From: Novosphingobium profundi
Lineage (GTDB): Bacteria > Pseudomonadota > Alphaproteobacteria > Sphingomonadales > Sphingomonadaceae
Length of the DNA stretch: 64,000 bases
Assembly (NCBI RefSeq): GCF_018491765.1
Contig: NZ_JABWCU010000010.1
Coordinates: forward strand, 186,001-250,000
Direction: 5' to 3'
The notes below the pieces were generated by a model. It did no database searches. It saw only the letters and a list, made by a program, of their open reading frames with translations, and was not told the origin of the DNA. Below are positions 7,329 to 17,936 of this stretch, in pieces. How positions within the stretch are numbered: position 1 is the stretch's first letter; each line of letters begins with the position of its first letter. The translations under genes and the position numbers were made by a program.

Positions 7329-10165
7329 GCGATCCGTTATCGACACCGATCGATCCCGAGCATCCCTGGCCCGGGCTTGTTGCCTTCGACGAGCCGTCAC
7401 AAGACCTGTTCTTCGGTCGGGACGATCCCGCCGAAGAGCTGATGCGGTTCGTGCAAAGGGACATCGTCACGCTGCTTTTCGGCCGGTCCGGGCTGGGCAA
7501 GACCTCACTGCTTCAAGCCGGGCTCTTCCCCCGCTTGCGGCAGAGCGGCTTTCTGCCCGTGCCGATCCGTCTCGACCACGGTGCGGATGCACCGCCGCTG
7601 GTAGACCAGGCCTCTGCGCGCCTTTACGAGGCCATTGACGCGCAAGGCCTTGCCCGGCCCGATCCACGTCAGAAGGAAGACCTCTGGAGCTACCTGCATC
7701 GTTGCGATCTGCAGCTGGGAAGTGACGGGAATAGTGTTCCCGTGCTCGTCTTCGACCAGTTCGAGGAATTGTTTTCGCTCGGCTTCACCAATCCGCAGCG
7801 CCAGCCTCACTGCGCCGAGTTCGTGGAGCTGCTGGCCGACCTGATCGAGGATCGTCTCCCGGCATGGCTGCGCGACAGCTGCGAAAGCGATCCGGCGCGA
7901 TTCGCCGAGCTTCGCCTCGACGGCGCGCGGTATCGCATCATCGTCAGCCTGCGCGAAGATTATCTTCCCGCGCTTGAGGTTCTGACCGCACGTTCGCCAA
8001 GCTTCGGGCAAAACCGTCTGCGGTTGCTCGCGATGACATGGCGCGAGGGAATGGCTGCGGTGGTTGGGCCCGGCCGCGCGCTGCTCGAAGACGATGTGGC
8101 CGAAAAGATCGTCGACGAGCTGTCGGGCGCGGACACCAAGGCGCGCCGGGCGACGGCGGAGATCGACCCGGCGATCCTCAGTCTTTTCTGCCGCGAGCTG
8201 AACGAGCGGCGACTGCAAGCCGGAGCGGACAAGATCGACGAGACGGCGTTCACGACCGCTGCCGATGAGATACTGAACGAATTTTACGAACGCTCGATGG
8301 ACGGAATCGCGCGGTCGGTTCGCCGTTTCGTCGAGGATGATCTGGTCGTCGAGCCGGGCGTGCGCGTCGATATGCCAATTGATCGTGCCCGCAAGCTTGT
8401 CGATCCCGCCGATGTCCGGGACATCGAGGAACTCGTGCGCAGGCGCATCCTGAAGCTGGAAGAGCGCCAGTCGACCGTCAGGGTCGAGCTTGTCCACGAT
8501 GTGCTTCTCGAACCGCTGCGGATCAGCCGGGATGCCCGGATCCAGCAAGAACTCGTGGACGCGGCGCTTGCGGACATGGCCGAGCGGCGCCGGACCAAAG
8601 CGCGCCGGATACGGCGGCGGATCATGGTCGCGTCCGGTGCAATCGCGGCTCTCGTGGCCCTCGTCGCGATCGTCAAGGTTCAGAAGGATAGCGAAGTACG
8701 CACCGCCGCCGACAAGGCGATTTTCGGCTGCGCCTATTCCCTCCTTGCCTCAACGGACCCGGTGGCAATAGCGGACAAGCTTCCGACGCCCGGGCCAAAT
8801 GGGATCAAGGGCCTGGCGCCCCACCTGACGGATCGGCGCAGATGCGGAACCAGCTTGCCCAAGCTGTTACAACGCGCCGACAAGAATGCGGCGGAAGCGA
8901 TCAGTTGGGCCACATCACTTTCGTCGCTGCCGTCGGGCGAGGGCGTCAAGGAACGCGTGGCGAGGATCGATGCGGTCGTTGACGCTTATGCGATCGCCGA
9001 TCGCGACGATCTGAGGCTCGAGCTTGCCTCGGCCAGGCTTTTCGAGGCGCAGGCCCTGCTGGGCGCTGGTCACGACCTGAAAGCGGCGGCGGCGACGCAA
9101 AGCGCAATCGATGCGCTGAAAACGGACACCAATTCTGCGACGAATGGCGCCACAGCGAACCCTTCGCAGCTTGCCGATCTTTATAGCCGCGTCGGCGAAA
9201 TCGAACTGATCGCCGACCGTCCGGCGCACGCGCTTGCACCGCTCAGGACGGCGCTGGACCTGCGCCGGAAGGCCGCGCCGAAGGATGGCCTCGGGTCTGG
9301 CCAGGTTTCGAGCGAAGCGCGTCAGCGCCTCGCCCAAGGCTACGCGGATCTCGGGCGCGCCTATCTCAAGATGATACCGCATCGACCCGCCGAGCGGGCC
9401 GCACTGCTCAAGCAGAGCGAGGACATGTATGCCTTGTGTTGGCCCAATTCCGAAGGGGCCGCGGCCGGCCTGGATAAAACGGACGAGCTTTGGGTCGCGC
9501 TTGCCCAGCGTTGCCTTTCCGATCAGGCCAAGTCGCTGCGCGGCATCGATGATGATGCTTCGGACCGTGTGTTTCGAAGAATTTTAGGCAACTACGAACC
9601 CGATCTGGCCCGCACGCCCGAAAATGAGCGCGCTGCCTTCTACGACGTGCTTCGCGCCGTGGCCGAAAATCGCGAAGAGGTGTTCTTCACGAGTCCTCGA
9701 AACAAATCGGCGGGTACTCGCGCGCTAACCTTCCGCCGCTGGCTTGTCCTTGCTCAACGAGACGTCTTCGCCATGAGTGCGACCGCGGAACACCGCGACG
9801 CTCTCGTCCAGGCTTTGATCGCCGAAACCCGTCTGTATCTTGCGCTTGGCCGCCAGCAGCGGGGGATGGCGGAGATCTATGCCGCGCACACGCTCGACAG
9901 CCGTAATCCCGACATCAAGCGTCTGCGCGGCATAGGCTCGATCCTCGGTGGAAACGCTTGCCTCGCAAAGACAATGTTCAATGAAGCCGCCTATCTGGAA
10001 GGAGAGGGGCGTACAGTCGAACGGCTGCGACACGATGCCGAACTCCTGATACGCGCCGGGCAGGCCCGCGCGCGAGGGATAGAGCCGCTGCTCTCCAGGA
10101 TTGCGCCGCGCGATCCGGGGTTCGGAATCCCGGCAAGATGCGACACCAACGCGGGTGAGGTTTGA
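7325..10165 (+). CDS. Membrane-anchored nSTAND NTPase with helical-repeat tail
   Basis: 946 residues. The N-terminus PWPGLVAFDEPSQDLFFGRD followed by Walker A (LLFGRSGLGKTSLLQAGLFP) and Walker B (VPVLVFDQFEELFS) is the signature of the novel STAND (nSTAND1) NTPases, signalling ATPases related to NLR immune receptors. A winged-helix-like region ends at VRVELVHDVLLEPLRISRDA. A single transmembrane helix follows (IMVASGAIAALVALVAIV, about residues 433-455). The remaining about 490 residues are alpha-helical with TPR-like segments (QLADLYSRVGEIELIADRPA, QRLAQGYADLGRAYLKM), where other members often carry WD40 repeats. ATG 7325 overlaps the upstream stop by 4 bases. Likely the sensor partner of the SIR2-TIR effector (inference). 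Confidence 0.82.
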   Translation: MSDPLSTPIDPEHPWPGLVAFDEPSQDLFFGRDDPAEELMRFVQRDIVTLLFGRSGLGKTSLLQAGLFPRLRQSGFLPVPIRLDHGADAPPLVDQASARLYEAIDAQGLARPDPRQKEDLWSYLHRCDLQLGSDGNSVPVLVFDQFEELFSLGFTNPQRQPHCAEFVELLADLIEDRLPAWLRDSCESDPARFAELRLDGARYRIIVSLREDYLPALEVLTARSPSFGQNRLRLLAMTWREGMAAVVGPGRALLEDDVAEKIVDELSGADTKARRATAEIDPAILSLFCRELNERRLQAGADKIDETAFTTAADEILNEFYERSMDGIARSVRRFVEDDLVVEPGVRVDMPIDRARKLVDPADVRDIEELVRRRILKLEERQSTVRVELVHDVLLEPLRISRDARIQQELVDAALADMAERRRTKARRIRRRIMVASGAIAALVALVAIVKVQKDSEVRTAADKAIFGCAYSLLASTDPVAIADKLPTPGPNGIKGLAPHLTDRRRCGTSLPKLLQRADKNAAEAISWATSLSSLPSGEGVKERVARIDAVVDAYAIADRDDLRLELASARLFEAQALLGAGHDLKAAAATQSAIDALKTDTNSATNGATANPSQLADLYSRVGEIELIADRPAHALAPLRTALDLRRKAAPKDGLGSGQVSSEARQRLAQGYADLGRAYLKMIPHRPAERAALLKQSEDMYALCWPNSEGAAAGLDKTDELWVALAQRCLSDQAKSLRGIDDDASDRVFRRILGNYEPDLARTPENERAAFYDVLRAVAENREEVFFTSPRNKSAGTRALTFRRWLVLAQRDVFAMSATAEHRDALVQALIAETRLYLALGRQQRGMAEIYAAHTLDSRNPDIKRLRGIGSILGGNACLAKTMFNEAAYLEGEGRTVERLRHDAELLIRAGQARARGIEPLLSRIAPRDPGFGIPARCDTNAGEV

Positions 10166-10903
10166 GCCTGATCCTGGCTGTTGCGAACGTTTGGCCGCGC
10201 ACTCCCGGCCAGGAGCAGGTCCTCTCCTTGAGGTCGGACTTGCGCGGGCGGTAATGGGGCGCGGGCCTCCCGGCACAGGACGCAGCGGCCCAGTCCCGGT
10301 CGCGAGAGACGGGCATTCCGGAGCTGGGAATCGGACCAAGGGTACCCGGATCGCTCGGGTACGAGCACGCGCCATGGCTGCGATGGCAGGTGGCGGGTCA
10401 GCGTTCGCGAGAAACCGATGTGTGAGCCTGGTCGATCGCCGCGCGGGTGCGGGGACGTAAAACGCCGCTTCTACGCCTGCGCGTTAGCACGATTTAGCGT
10501 GTGATCCCGCTTCCTTGTAACAAGAGTGGGCGAAGAACCGATACTCGTTGGTTCGAAAAGCACAGCTTTCGCGATCCTTGCGCAATCTGTTGGGCATCCG
10601 ATTGGTTCGACCCTGCCTCGTTACCCGTTGGCCCCCAAATTCTCTATTTCGAGGGGAGCTCATCGGGAGTGTATGGCCCTAATTCCTTAACCTGACACCT
10701 GTCCAATATTTGACGGGGAAGTCGCCATTTTTACCTCTCTCCGCGGCTTCTTGGAGGCGCAAGAAGACCTGTGCGTGTCTTCGTGGAGGAGTGCTCACCT
10801 TGTCCGAATTGTTGCGATAGCGAAAATCCAGAAAGGTTCTTTTTCGCGTTTTGATCGACGCCTGCACGACGCCGTTTTGGTGTGTTCGTACGTTTTTCGG
10901 CGA

Positions 10904-10923
10904 ATGTTGCATTCGTGCAACAT
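10904..10923. promoter_or_regulatory. Palindrome with TTCG centre upstream of receptor
   Basis: ATGTTGCA-TTCG-TGCAACAT: 8-bp perfect arms around a UUCG-type tetraloop, in AT-rich DNA about 170 bases before the receptor start. It could be an operator or the stable hairpin of a leader transcript. Confidence 0.5.
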
Positions 10924-11008
10924 GAATCGTTCGCAATTGAAATATGGGCGAAATTTTCCTCGAAACCGGTGCAAAATGCCCGCAAAGGAACGCCATTGGC
11001 GCTCCAGG

Positions 11009-11041
11009 GTGAGCGCTAACGTGTGTGACTTAGATCACACA
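11009..11041. promoter_or_regulatory. CRP-type site beside a LacI-type palindrome
   Basis: TGTGTGA-N6-TCACACA (11022-11041) is a perfect 7-bp inverted repeat matching the CRP/FNR-superfamily consensus TGTGA-N6-TCACA. It abuts GTGAGCGCTAAC (11009-11020), a near-palindrome centred on AGCGCT like LacI-family operators. Both lie 54-86 bases before the receptor start and suggest carbon-source control. Confidence 0.65.
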
Positions 11042-11094
11042 GCAGCCCGGTCCGGTCACGTCTCGGGCGCACCAAATGGACAAGGAACCACATT

Positions 11095-14000
11095 TTGAAA
11101 GCTCTTCACCTGAAGGCTGCATTGTGCACTGCAACAAGCCTGTCGGCCTTTGCAATGCTGTGCGGCACGGCCAGCGCCCAGGATGCCAACGCCCCGACCG
11201 CCGCAGACACCAAGGGCGGCGACGATGTCATCATCGTGACCGGTTCGATCACGCGCAATCCGGCTGCCGCCACGGCCTCGCCGGTGGTCTCGATCACTTC
11301 GGACGACCTCGAGAAGCGCGGCATCAAGACCGTCGCCGACACGTTGCAGACGTTGACCGCCAACAACGCCGGCACCATCCCGGCAAGCTGGTCGGGCAAT
11401 GGCTTCACCACGGGTGCGACCGCCCCTTCGCTGCGCGGTTTCAACAACGCCTACACGCTGACGCTGTTCGACGGCATGCGCACCGCCTACTACCCGCTTG
11501 CCGACGATGGCCAGCGCAACATCGTCGACATCAACTCGATGCCCGGCTCGATCGTGTCGCGCGTCGACACGCTGCTTGACGGCGCGTCGGCGACGTACGG
11601 TTCGGACGCGATCGCCGGCGTGGTCAACGTGATCACCAAGCGCCAGATCCAGGGCCTCCACCTCGACGGCTCGATGGGTATTTCGCAGCGCGGCGATGGC
11701 GCCGAGCAGCGCATCAACGGCACCTACGGCTATGGCGACCTCGACGACCAGGGCTTCAACGTCTACGCGAACTTCGAATACCAGAAGAACGCCGGGATGG
11801 ACCTGTCGGCCCGCAACGGCCCGTGGAGCACGGCGGATCAGTCCTCGATCTGCGGCAGCGCGAGCGATGGCTGCCTCACCAACAACGTGCGCAACGGCAT
11901 CCAGGCCGACGGCGGGTTCAACGGCATCCAGTCGACGATCGTACCTTTCGTGCAGCCCTACGCGCAGGACGCGGACGGCAACTGGGTTTCCCAGGGCAAC
12001 TACCAGATGCTCAACCCCGGCGCGGGCTGCGGCAACTTGACCGCCGTTACGCTGACGCCCGAACAGCAGGCGGGCGGCGTTGCCGGCACCCCCTCGGTGG
12101 TGTGCCAGCAGGACCTCATCAACGACTATGAGGCCTACACCGCGCGCACCAAGCGCATCGGTGGCACGCTGCGCGGCACGGTCCGTCTGAACGACGTCAC
12201 CGAAGCCTATCTGATGTTCAACTACTACAACGTGACCACCGCGAACCGCGCGGCGCCGATCGGCTGGACCGGCCGTACGGCTGCGGGTGGAGAGCGCGTC
12301 ACGGTCAGCCAGATCCTCCTGCCGACGTATGTCTGCTCGAGCGGCACGGGTTCGCTTTCGGGCGGCATCCTCACCGGCTCGGGCTGCGATGCCTCGAACG
12401 GCGTGCTCAACCCCAACAACCCGTTCGCCGCGCAGGGCCAGTCGGCGCGTCTGCTGGGCATGCCCGACATCCCGACCTGGACCTACACCAACGCCAAGAC
12501 CTACCGCGTCTCGGGCGGCGTCAATGGCTCGTTCGGCGATGGTTGGGACTACTCGGTCGGCGCCACCGCCTCGGAAGTCACGCTTGACGTCACCAACACC
12601 GGCTACATCAACGTCCAGGGTCTGATGGACGCCGTGGCGCAGGGCACCTACAATTTCGTGGATCCCTCGCAGAACTCGCTGGAAGCCACCCAGGGCGTCT
12701 TCCCCGACCAGCACAAGCGCGCGACCTCGAAGCTGGCGCAGATCATCGGCACACTCAGCAAGGACGTGTTCGAACTGCCCGGCGGCATGGTCAACATCGC
12801 GGTTGCGGGCCAGTATCGCTACGAGTCGATCAACAACCCGAGCTCGAACCCGGCCAACGACGCCAACCCGGCCGATCGCTACTACTCGATCAACGCGATC
12901 GGCGTGAAGGGCCACCGCGACGTGTGGTCGGCCTCGTATGAAATCTCGGTGCCGATCGTGGACTCGTTCCGCGTCAAGGCCGATGGTTCCTACGACCACT
13001 ACTCGACCGGCCAGGAAAACTTCGCGCCCAAGTTCGAAGCCGAATTCCAGCCGATCGAGCAGGTCAAGCTGCGCGGTACTTTCTCGAAGGGCTTCCGTGC
13101 GCCGAACCTGAACGAATCGTTCCAGGATCCCTCGACCGGTTACATCACCTCGACCATCAACTGCTCGAATGCGGCCTATGCGGACTTCTGCGCCGCGCAC
13201 GCCAGCAACCCGGCCTACTACGAGGGCGGCTACAGCCTGGGCATCACCGCCTCGGGCAACCCGAAGCTGAAGTCGGAAAAGTCGACCTCGTACACCTTCG
13301 GCACGGTGATCCAGCCGACCCGCAACATCACGCTGACGGTCGACTACTGGCGCACCAAGATCAAGAACCTGATCACCTCGGTCAACCCGACCGCGGAAGT
13401 CTACGAGCAGTACTACAGCAATAACGGCGTCGTCACGATTCCGGGCTTCACGGTCACCCAGGGCGCTCCGGATCCGGAAAACCTCTCGGCTCTGCCGCTG
13501 CTGGGCGAGGTCGTGGCTCCGTTCCAGAACGCGAACTCGATGCTGGGCAAGGGGATCGACGTTTCGGCTTCGGGCATCTTCGACCTCAACGACTCGATCA
13601 CCTACAGCACCAACGCCACCGCTTCGTACCTGATCCGTCTGGAGCAGGACATCGACGGCCAGATCAACCGCTTCGACGGTTCGCTGGGTGGCTGCAACTG
13701 GACCTCGTGCTCGGGCGCACCGCGCTTCCGCGCTGCGTGGCAGAACACGCTGGCCTTCAACAACAAGACCAGCCTGACGCTTACCGCGTACTACACCAGC
13801 GGCTACTCGAGCACCGCCTCGGATGCCGGTGGCACCTACAAGGATTGCGCCGCCAGCGCCGAATCGGGTCAGCTCGTGACGTACCCGGACAGCGGCAATC
13901 CGGTGCAGTGCCATGGCCACAGCACCTTCGATCTCGACGGTCACGTCGAAACGAAGATCGCCGAAGGCAAGTTCACGCTTTACGCCGATGTTCTCAACAT

Positions 14001-14124
14001 CCTCGACGGCAAGCCGAACTACGACCCCAACGCGGCTTACGGTGTCTACCAGTTCAACGCTGCATGGCAGGACCGCCTGTTCATGGGCCGTTACATGCGC
14101 ATCGGCGCGAAGGTCGATTTCTAA
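11095..14124 (+). CDS. TonB-dependent receptor (large, nutrient-type)
   Basis: 1009 residues. Signal peptide (LKAALCTATSLSAFAMLCGTASAQ), TonB-box-like DDVIIVTGS, plug domain with LEKRGIKTVADTLQTLTANN, RGFNNAYTLTLFDGMR and TLLDGASATYGSDAIAG, then a long barrel ending MRIGAKVDF. This plug pattern (VVSITSDDLEKRG, DGxSATYGSDAIAGVVN) is that of the sphingomonad/xanthomonad receptors for carbohydrates, peptides or aromatics rather than siderophores. Start is TTG 11095 with AAGGA at 11082-11086; there is no closer in-frame ATG. It stands alone between the candidate defence operon and the cold-shock gene. CRP-like and LacI-like palindromes upstream point to a sugar-related substrate. Confidence 0.88.
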   Translation: MKALHLKAALCTATSLSAFAMLCGTASAQDANAPTAADTKGGDDVIIVTGSITRNPAAATASPVVSITSDDLEKRGIKTVADTLQTLTANNAGTIPASWSGNGFTTGATAPSLRGFNNAYTLTLFDGMRTAYYPLADDGQRNIVDINSMPGSIVSRVDTLLDGASATYGSDAIAGVVNVITKRQIQGLHLDGSMGISQRGDGAEQRINGTYGYGDLDDQGFNVYANFEYQKNAGMDLSARNGPWSTADQSSICGSASDGCLTNNVRNGIQADGGFNGIQSTIVPFVQPYAQDADGNWVSQGNYQMLNPGAGCGNLTAVTLTPEQQAGGVAGTPSVVCQQDLINDYEAYTARTKRIGGTLRGTVRLNDVTEAYLMFNYYNVTTANRAAPIGWTGRTAAGGERVTVSQILLPTYVCSSGTGSLSGGILTGSGCDASNGVLNPNNPFAAQGQSARLLGMPDIPTWTYTNAKTYRVSGGVNGSFGDGWDYSVGATASEVTLDVTNTGYINVQGLMDAVAQGTYNFVDPSQNSLEATQGVFPDQHKRATSKLAQIIGTLSKDVFELPGGMVNIAVAGQYRYESINNPSSNPANDANPADRYYSINAIGVKGHRDVWSASYEISVPIVDSFRVKADGSYDHYSTGQENFAPKFEAEFQPIEQVKLRGTFSKGFRAPNLNESFQDPSTGYITSTINCSNAAYADFCAAHASNPAYYEGGYSLGITASGNPKLKSEKSTSYTFGTVIQPTRNITLTVDYWRTKIKNLITSVNPTAEVYEQYYSNNGVVTIPGFTVTQGAPDPENLSALPLLGEVVAPFQNANSMLGKGIDVSASGIFDLNDSITYSTNATASYLIRLEQDIDGQINRFDGSLGGCNWTSCSGAPRFRAAWQNTLAFNNKTSLTLTAYYTSGYSSTASDAGGTYKDCAASAESGQLVTYPDSGNPVQCHGHSTFDLDGHVETKIAEGKFTLYADVLNILDGKPNYDPNAAYGVYQFNAAWQDRLFMGRYMRIGAKVDF

Positions 14125-14184
14125 GCCCTCCTGACGAGGTGACCGCTTCCGACTGTCCGGCATGGCCGGGCAGCCGGAAGCGCG

Positions 14185-14228
14185 AGGCGGGATCAGGGAA
14201 GGGTGTCCCTTGTCTCTGATCCCGCCTT
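14185..14228 (+). terminator. Terminator-like hairpin after the receptor
   Basis: AGGCGGGATCAG (14185-14196) pairs with CTGATCCCGCCTT (14216-14228) and the inner bases AGGG/CCCT continue the stem. It lies 60 bases downstream of the receptor stop. No U-tract follows. Confidence 0.55.
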
Positions 14229-14661
14229 GCAACCTGCCCTGCGCGCTCGAAGCGCAGGAATTCAATTACATGCCTGTTCCTGCGCCGGGTCGCGGAGCAT
14301 GGCGACATAGGCCTTGGTTCCAGGCACACTTTTGCGCCGTCACCCTGGCGTCCGCCCGACAGGACTTGCCGAGGAAGTCGGGGGGGGGGCGGTCGATCAC
14401 GGCGCCCGATTCTCGCGTGTGCGATCCTTTCCTGAACCAAATGCTCACGGCAGGTGCACGGCGCGATCGGCGCCGAGGGCACCAAACCATCGCTTGCGCG
14501 CAACACCGCCATTGACCCCGCCGCGCGAACTGCGAATATCGTATGTCTTGTTGGAATCGGGCACCCCGAGCGAATTTGTCGACGCAGCCTAGTCGCCAAG
14601 GCGCGATTCCGCTGCTATCGGCTTTCGTCTTGCACCCCTGAACGGGGTCTGCGGCCTTGCG

Positions 14662-14703
14662 TGCTACGTTCACTCGCGAGGACAGGTTTTATCGGACGTA
14701 GCA
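14662..14703 (+). promoter_or_regulatory. Structured leader just before the csp ribosome site
   Basis: TGCTACGT (14662-14669) and ACGTAGCA (14696-14703) form a perfect 8-bp stem around a 26-base loop that itself contains the palindrome CTCGCGAG. The AAGG ribosome site starts 3 bases after the stem and the ATG is at 14719. Such leaders are used for temperature control of cold-shock mRNAs; here that is inference. Confidence 0.45.
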
Positions 14704-14718
14704 TAAGGTATCTGAGAA

Positions 14719-15390
14719 ATGACATTCGACAGGGGAAATCGCGGGTATGGTCGCGATCGTTTCGGCGGTGGTGATGATCGCTGGGGCGGCGGAAACGATC
14801 GCTTTGGCGGTGGTGACCGCTTCGGTGGCGGCCAGCGCGGTGGCTTCGGTGGCTCGCGTGGCGGCGGTTTTGGCGGCGGCGGTTCGCGCGGCGGCCCGGG
14901 CCAGGTCGTGGGGCAGGGCCGTGGTACGGTCAAGTTCTTCAACCCCGACAAGGGCTTCGGCTTCATTCAGCTTGACGATGGCGGCGACGATGCCTTCGTG
15001 CACATCAGCGCCGTGCAGTCCGCCGGCCTCGAAACGCTGGCGGAAGGCCAGCAGCTGGAATTCCAGCTGGTCGAGCGCAACGGAAAGATTTCCGCATCGG
15101 ACCTCACCGTCGTCGGCGAAGTCATTGTCGCTGAACGTCGCGAGCGGTCGCCCGCTCCCGCCCAGCGTCAGCTAACGGGCGAAAAGGCCACCGGCACGGT
15201 CAAGTTCTTCAACGGCACGAAGGGCTTCGGCTTCATCGTGCGCGACGACGGCCAGCCGGATGCCTTCGTGCACATCAGCGCGGTCGAGCGCTCGGGCCTG
15301 CAGGGCCTGGCGGAAGGCGACCAGCTCGAATTCGAGATCGAGATCGATCGCCGCGGCAAGGCCTCGGCCGTCAATCTGGTCCAGCGCTGA
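14719..15390 (+). CDS. Cold-shock protein with Gly-rich N-terminus and two cold-shock domains
   Basis: 223 residues. The first about 65 are low-complexity Gly/Arg/Phe (repeats of RFGGGD, RGGFGG), resembling RGG-type RNA-binding tails. Two cold-shock domains follow: about 66-130 ([20 protein letters not shown], then [14 protein letters not shown]) and about 155-222 ([20 protein letters not shown], then [14 protein letters not shown]), each with RNP1 (KGFGFI) and RNP2 (VFVHIS-like) motifs, which bind single-stranded RNA or DNA. Double-domain Csps are common in alphaproteobacteria, whereas the long Gly-rich head is less usual. The protein is probably an RNA chaperone in the cytoplasm. It stands alone, 360 bases before rpoD. 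Confidence 0.9.
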   Translation: MTFDRGNRGYGRDRFGGGDDRWGGGNDRFGGGDRFGGGQRGGFGGSRGGGFGGGGSRGGPGQVVGQGRGTVKFFNPDKGFGFIQLDDGGDDAFVHISAVQSAGLETLAEGQQLEFQLVERNGKISASDLTVVGEVIVAERRERSPAPAQRQLTGEKATGTVKFFNGTKGFGFIVRDDGQPDAFVHISAVERSGLQGLAEGDQLEFEIEIDRRGKASAVNLVQR

Positions 15391-15752
15391 TGGATCTGGC
15401 CATGGCTGCCGCAGGTGGCCATGGCTTCGACCCGCGCTTCGCCCGATCGCGTTACGATCGGCGAGGGCAGGCAGGCGCCGATTGGCGAAGGTTCGGATCA
15501 GGGCCGGCCTTCGACAGGCAGGTTGCGGGAAAAGGGCCTGCGGCCCCGAGCCGATTGCGCCGCGCGTGGATTGATCCGCTTCCTTGCGGAGGCGATGTCT
15601 GGCACCATTTGATGAGTCCCTCGGCACGGAGGGCTCATACCCGCCTGCACGGAGGCCTTTCGCCGGCCTCAACAGGCTGATGATCTGAGAACCTGGCCAT
15701 GTCCTGGCGACACCATCGTCGTGACTGGGCCGATAAGATGACAACGGATTGC
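15391..15752. other. Intergenic region before rpoD
   Basis: About 360 bases with no convincing gene. A terminator-like stem (ATGAG/CTCAT and CCCTC/GAGGG arms, 15612-15638) and a small GAGGCC...GGCCTC hairpin (15652-15670) precede the sigma-factor gene. The rpoD promoter should lie here or just downstream, but I cannot place it. Confidence 0.4.
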
Positions 15753-17789
<2,037 letters not shown>

Positions 17790-17936
17790 GCGCAGGCCGC
17801 CGGAAAATCGTTCCGATCGGGAGCGGCCATGTCCACCTCCGGGGACACGCCGCGGTGTGGTCTTTGCCACCTCGCTCGGGTCGGGGGAGGCCGCTCTTAT
17901 GCATTGGGGCACTAGTCCGGCAGGGACTTGCCGCAG

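Larger units (their letters stand above)
10166..11094. other. Long intergenic region, no convincing gene
   Basis: About 930 bases. The first 310 are GC-rich with only incidental open frames; 10480-11000 is AT-richer and reads like a promoter region for the downstream receptor. It holds a 20-base hairpin/palindrome (10904-10923), a LacI-type half-perfect palindrome (11009-11020) and a CRP-type palindrome (11022-11041). Two small frames (10501-10695 and 10751-11098 on the plus strand) have no ribosome site or family pattern and are not called. Confidence 0.5.
14125..14718. other. Intergenic region: terminator, 10-G run, csp leader
   Basis: About 594 bases. It contains an imperfect stem (CGCTTCCG at 14141-14148 with CGGAAGCG further on), a strong hairpin at 14185-14228, a run of ten G at 14380-14389 and the structured leader of the cold-shock gene. 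No frame in it looks coding. Confidence 0.5.

Noticed and set aside
10166..11094. Several small plus-strand frames as possible extra members of the defence operon
   Set aside because: No ribosome sites, no membrane or toxin-like pattern, and compositions typical of chance frames.
11056..14265. Very long open frame on the minus strand opposite the large receptor
   Set aside because: Product is Arg/Val/Gly-rich without domains or signal peptide; a mirror of the receptor's codon bias in GC-rich DNA. Similar antisense frames at 804-2915, 15669-17663, 30173-33598, 33806-36709 and 46770-49205 were rejected for the same reason.
14380..14389. Run of ten G, possible phase-variable tract
   Set aside because: It lies in non-coding DNA over 300 bases from the nearest start and does not span a promoter spacer that I can identify; assembly error is equally likely.
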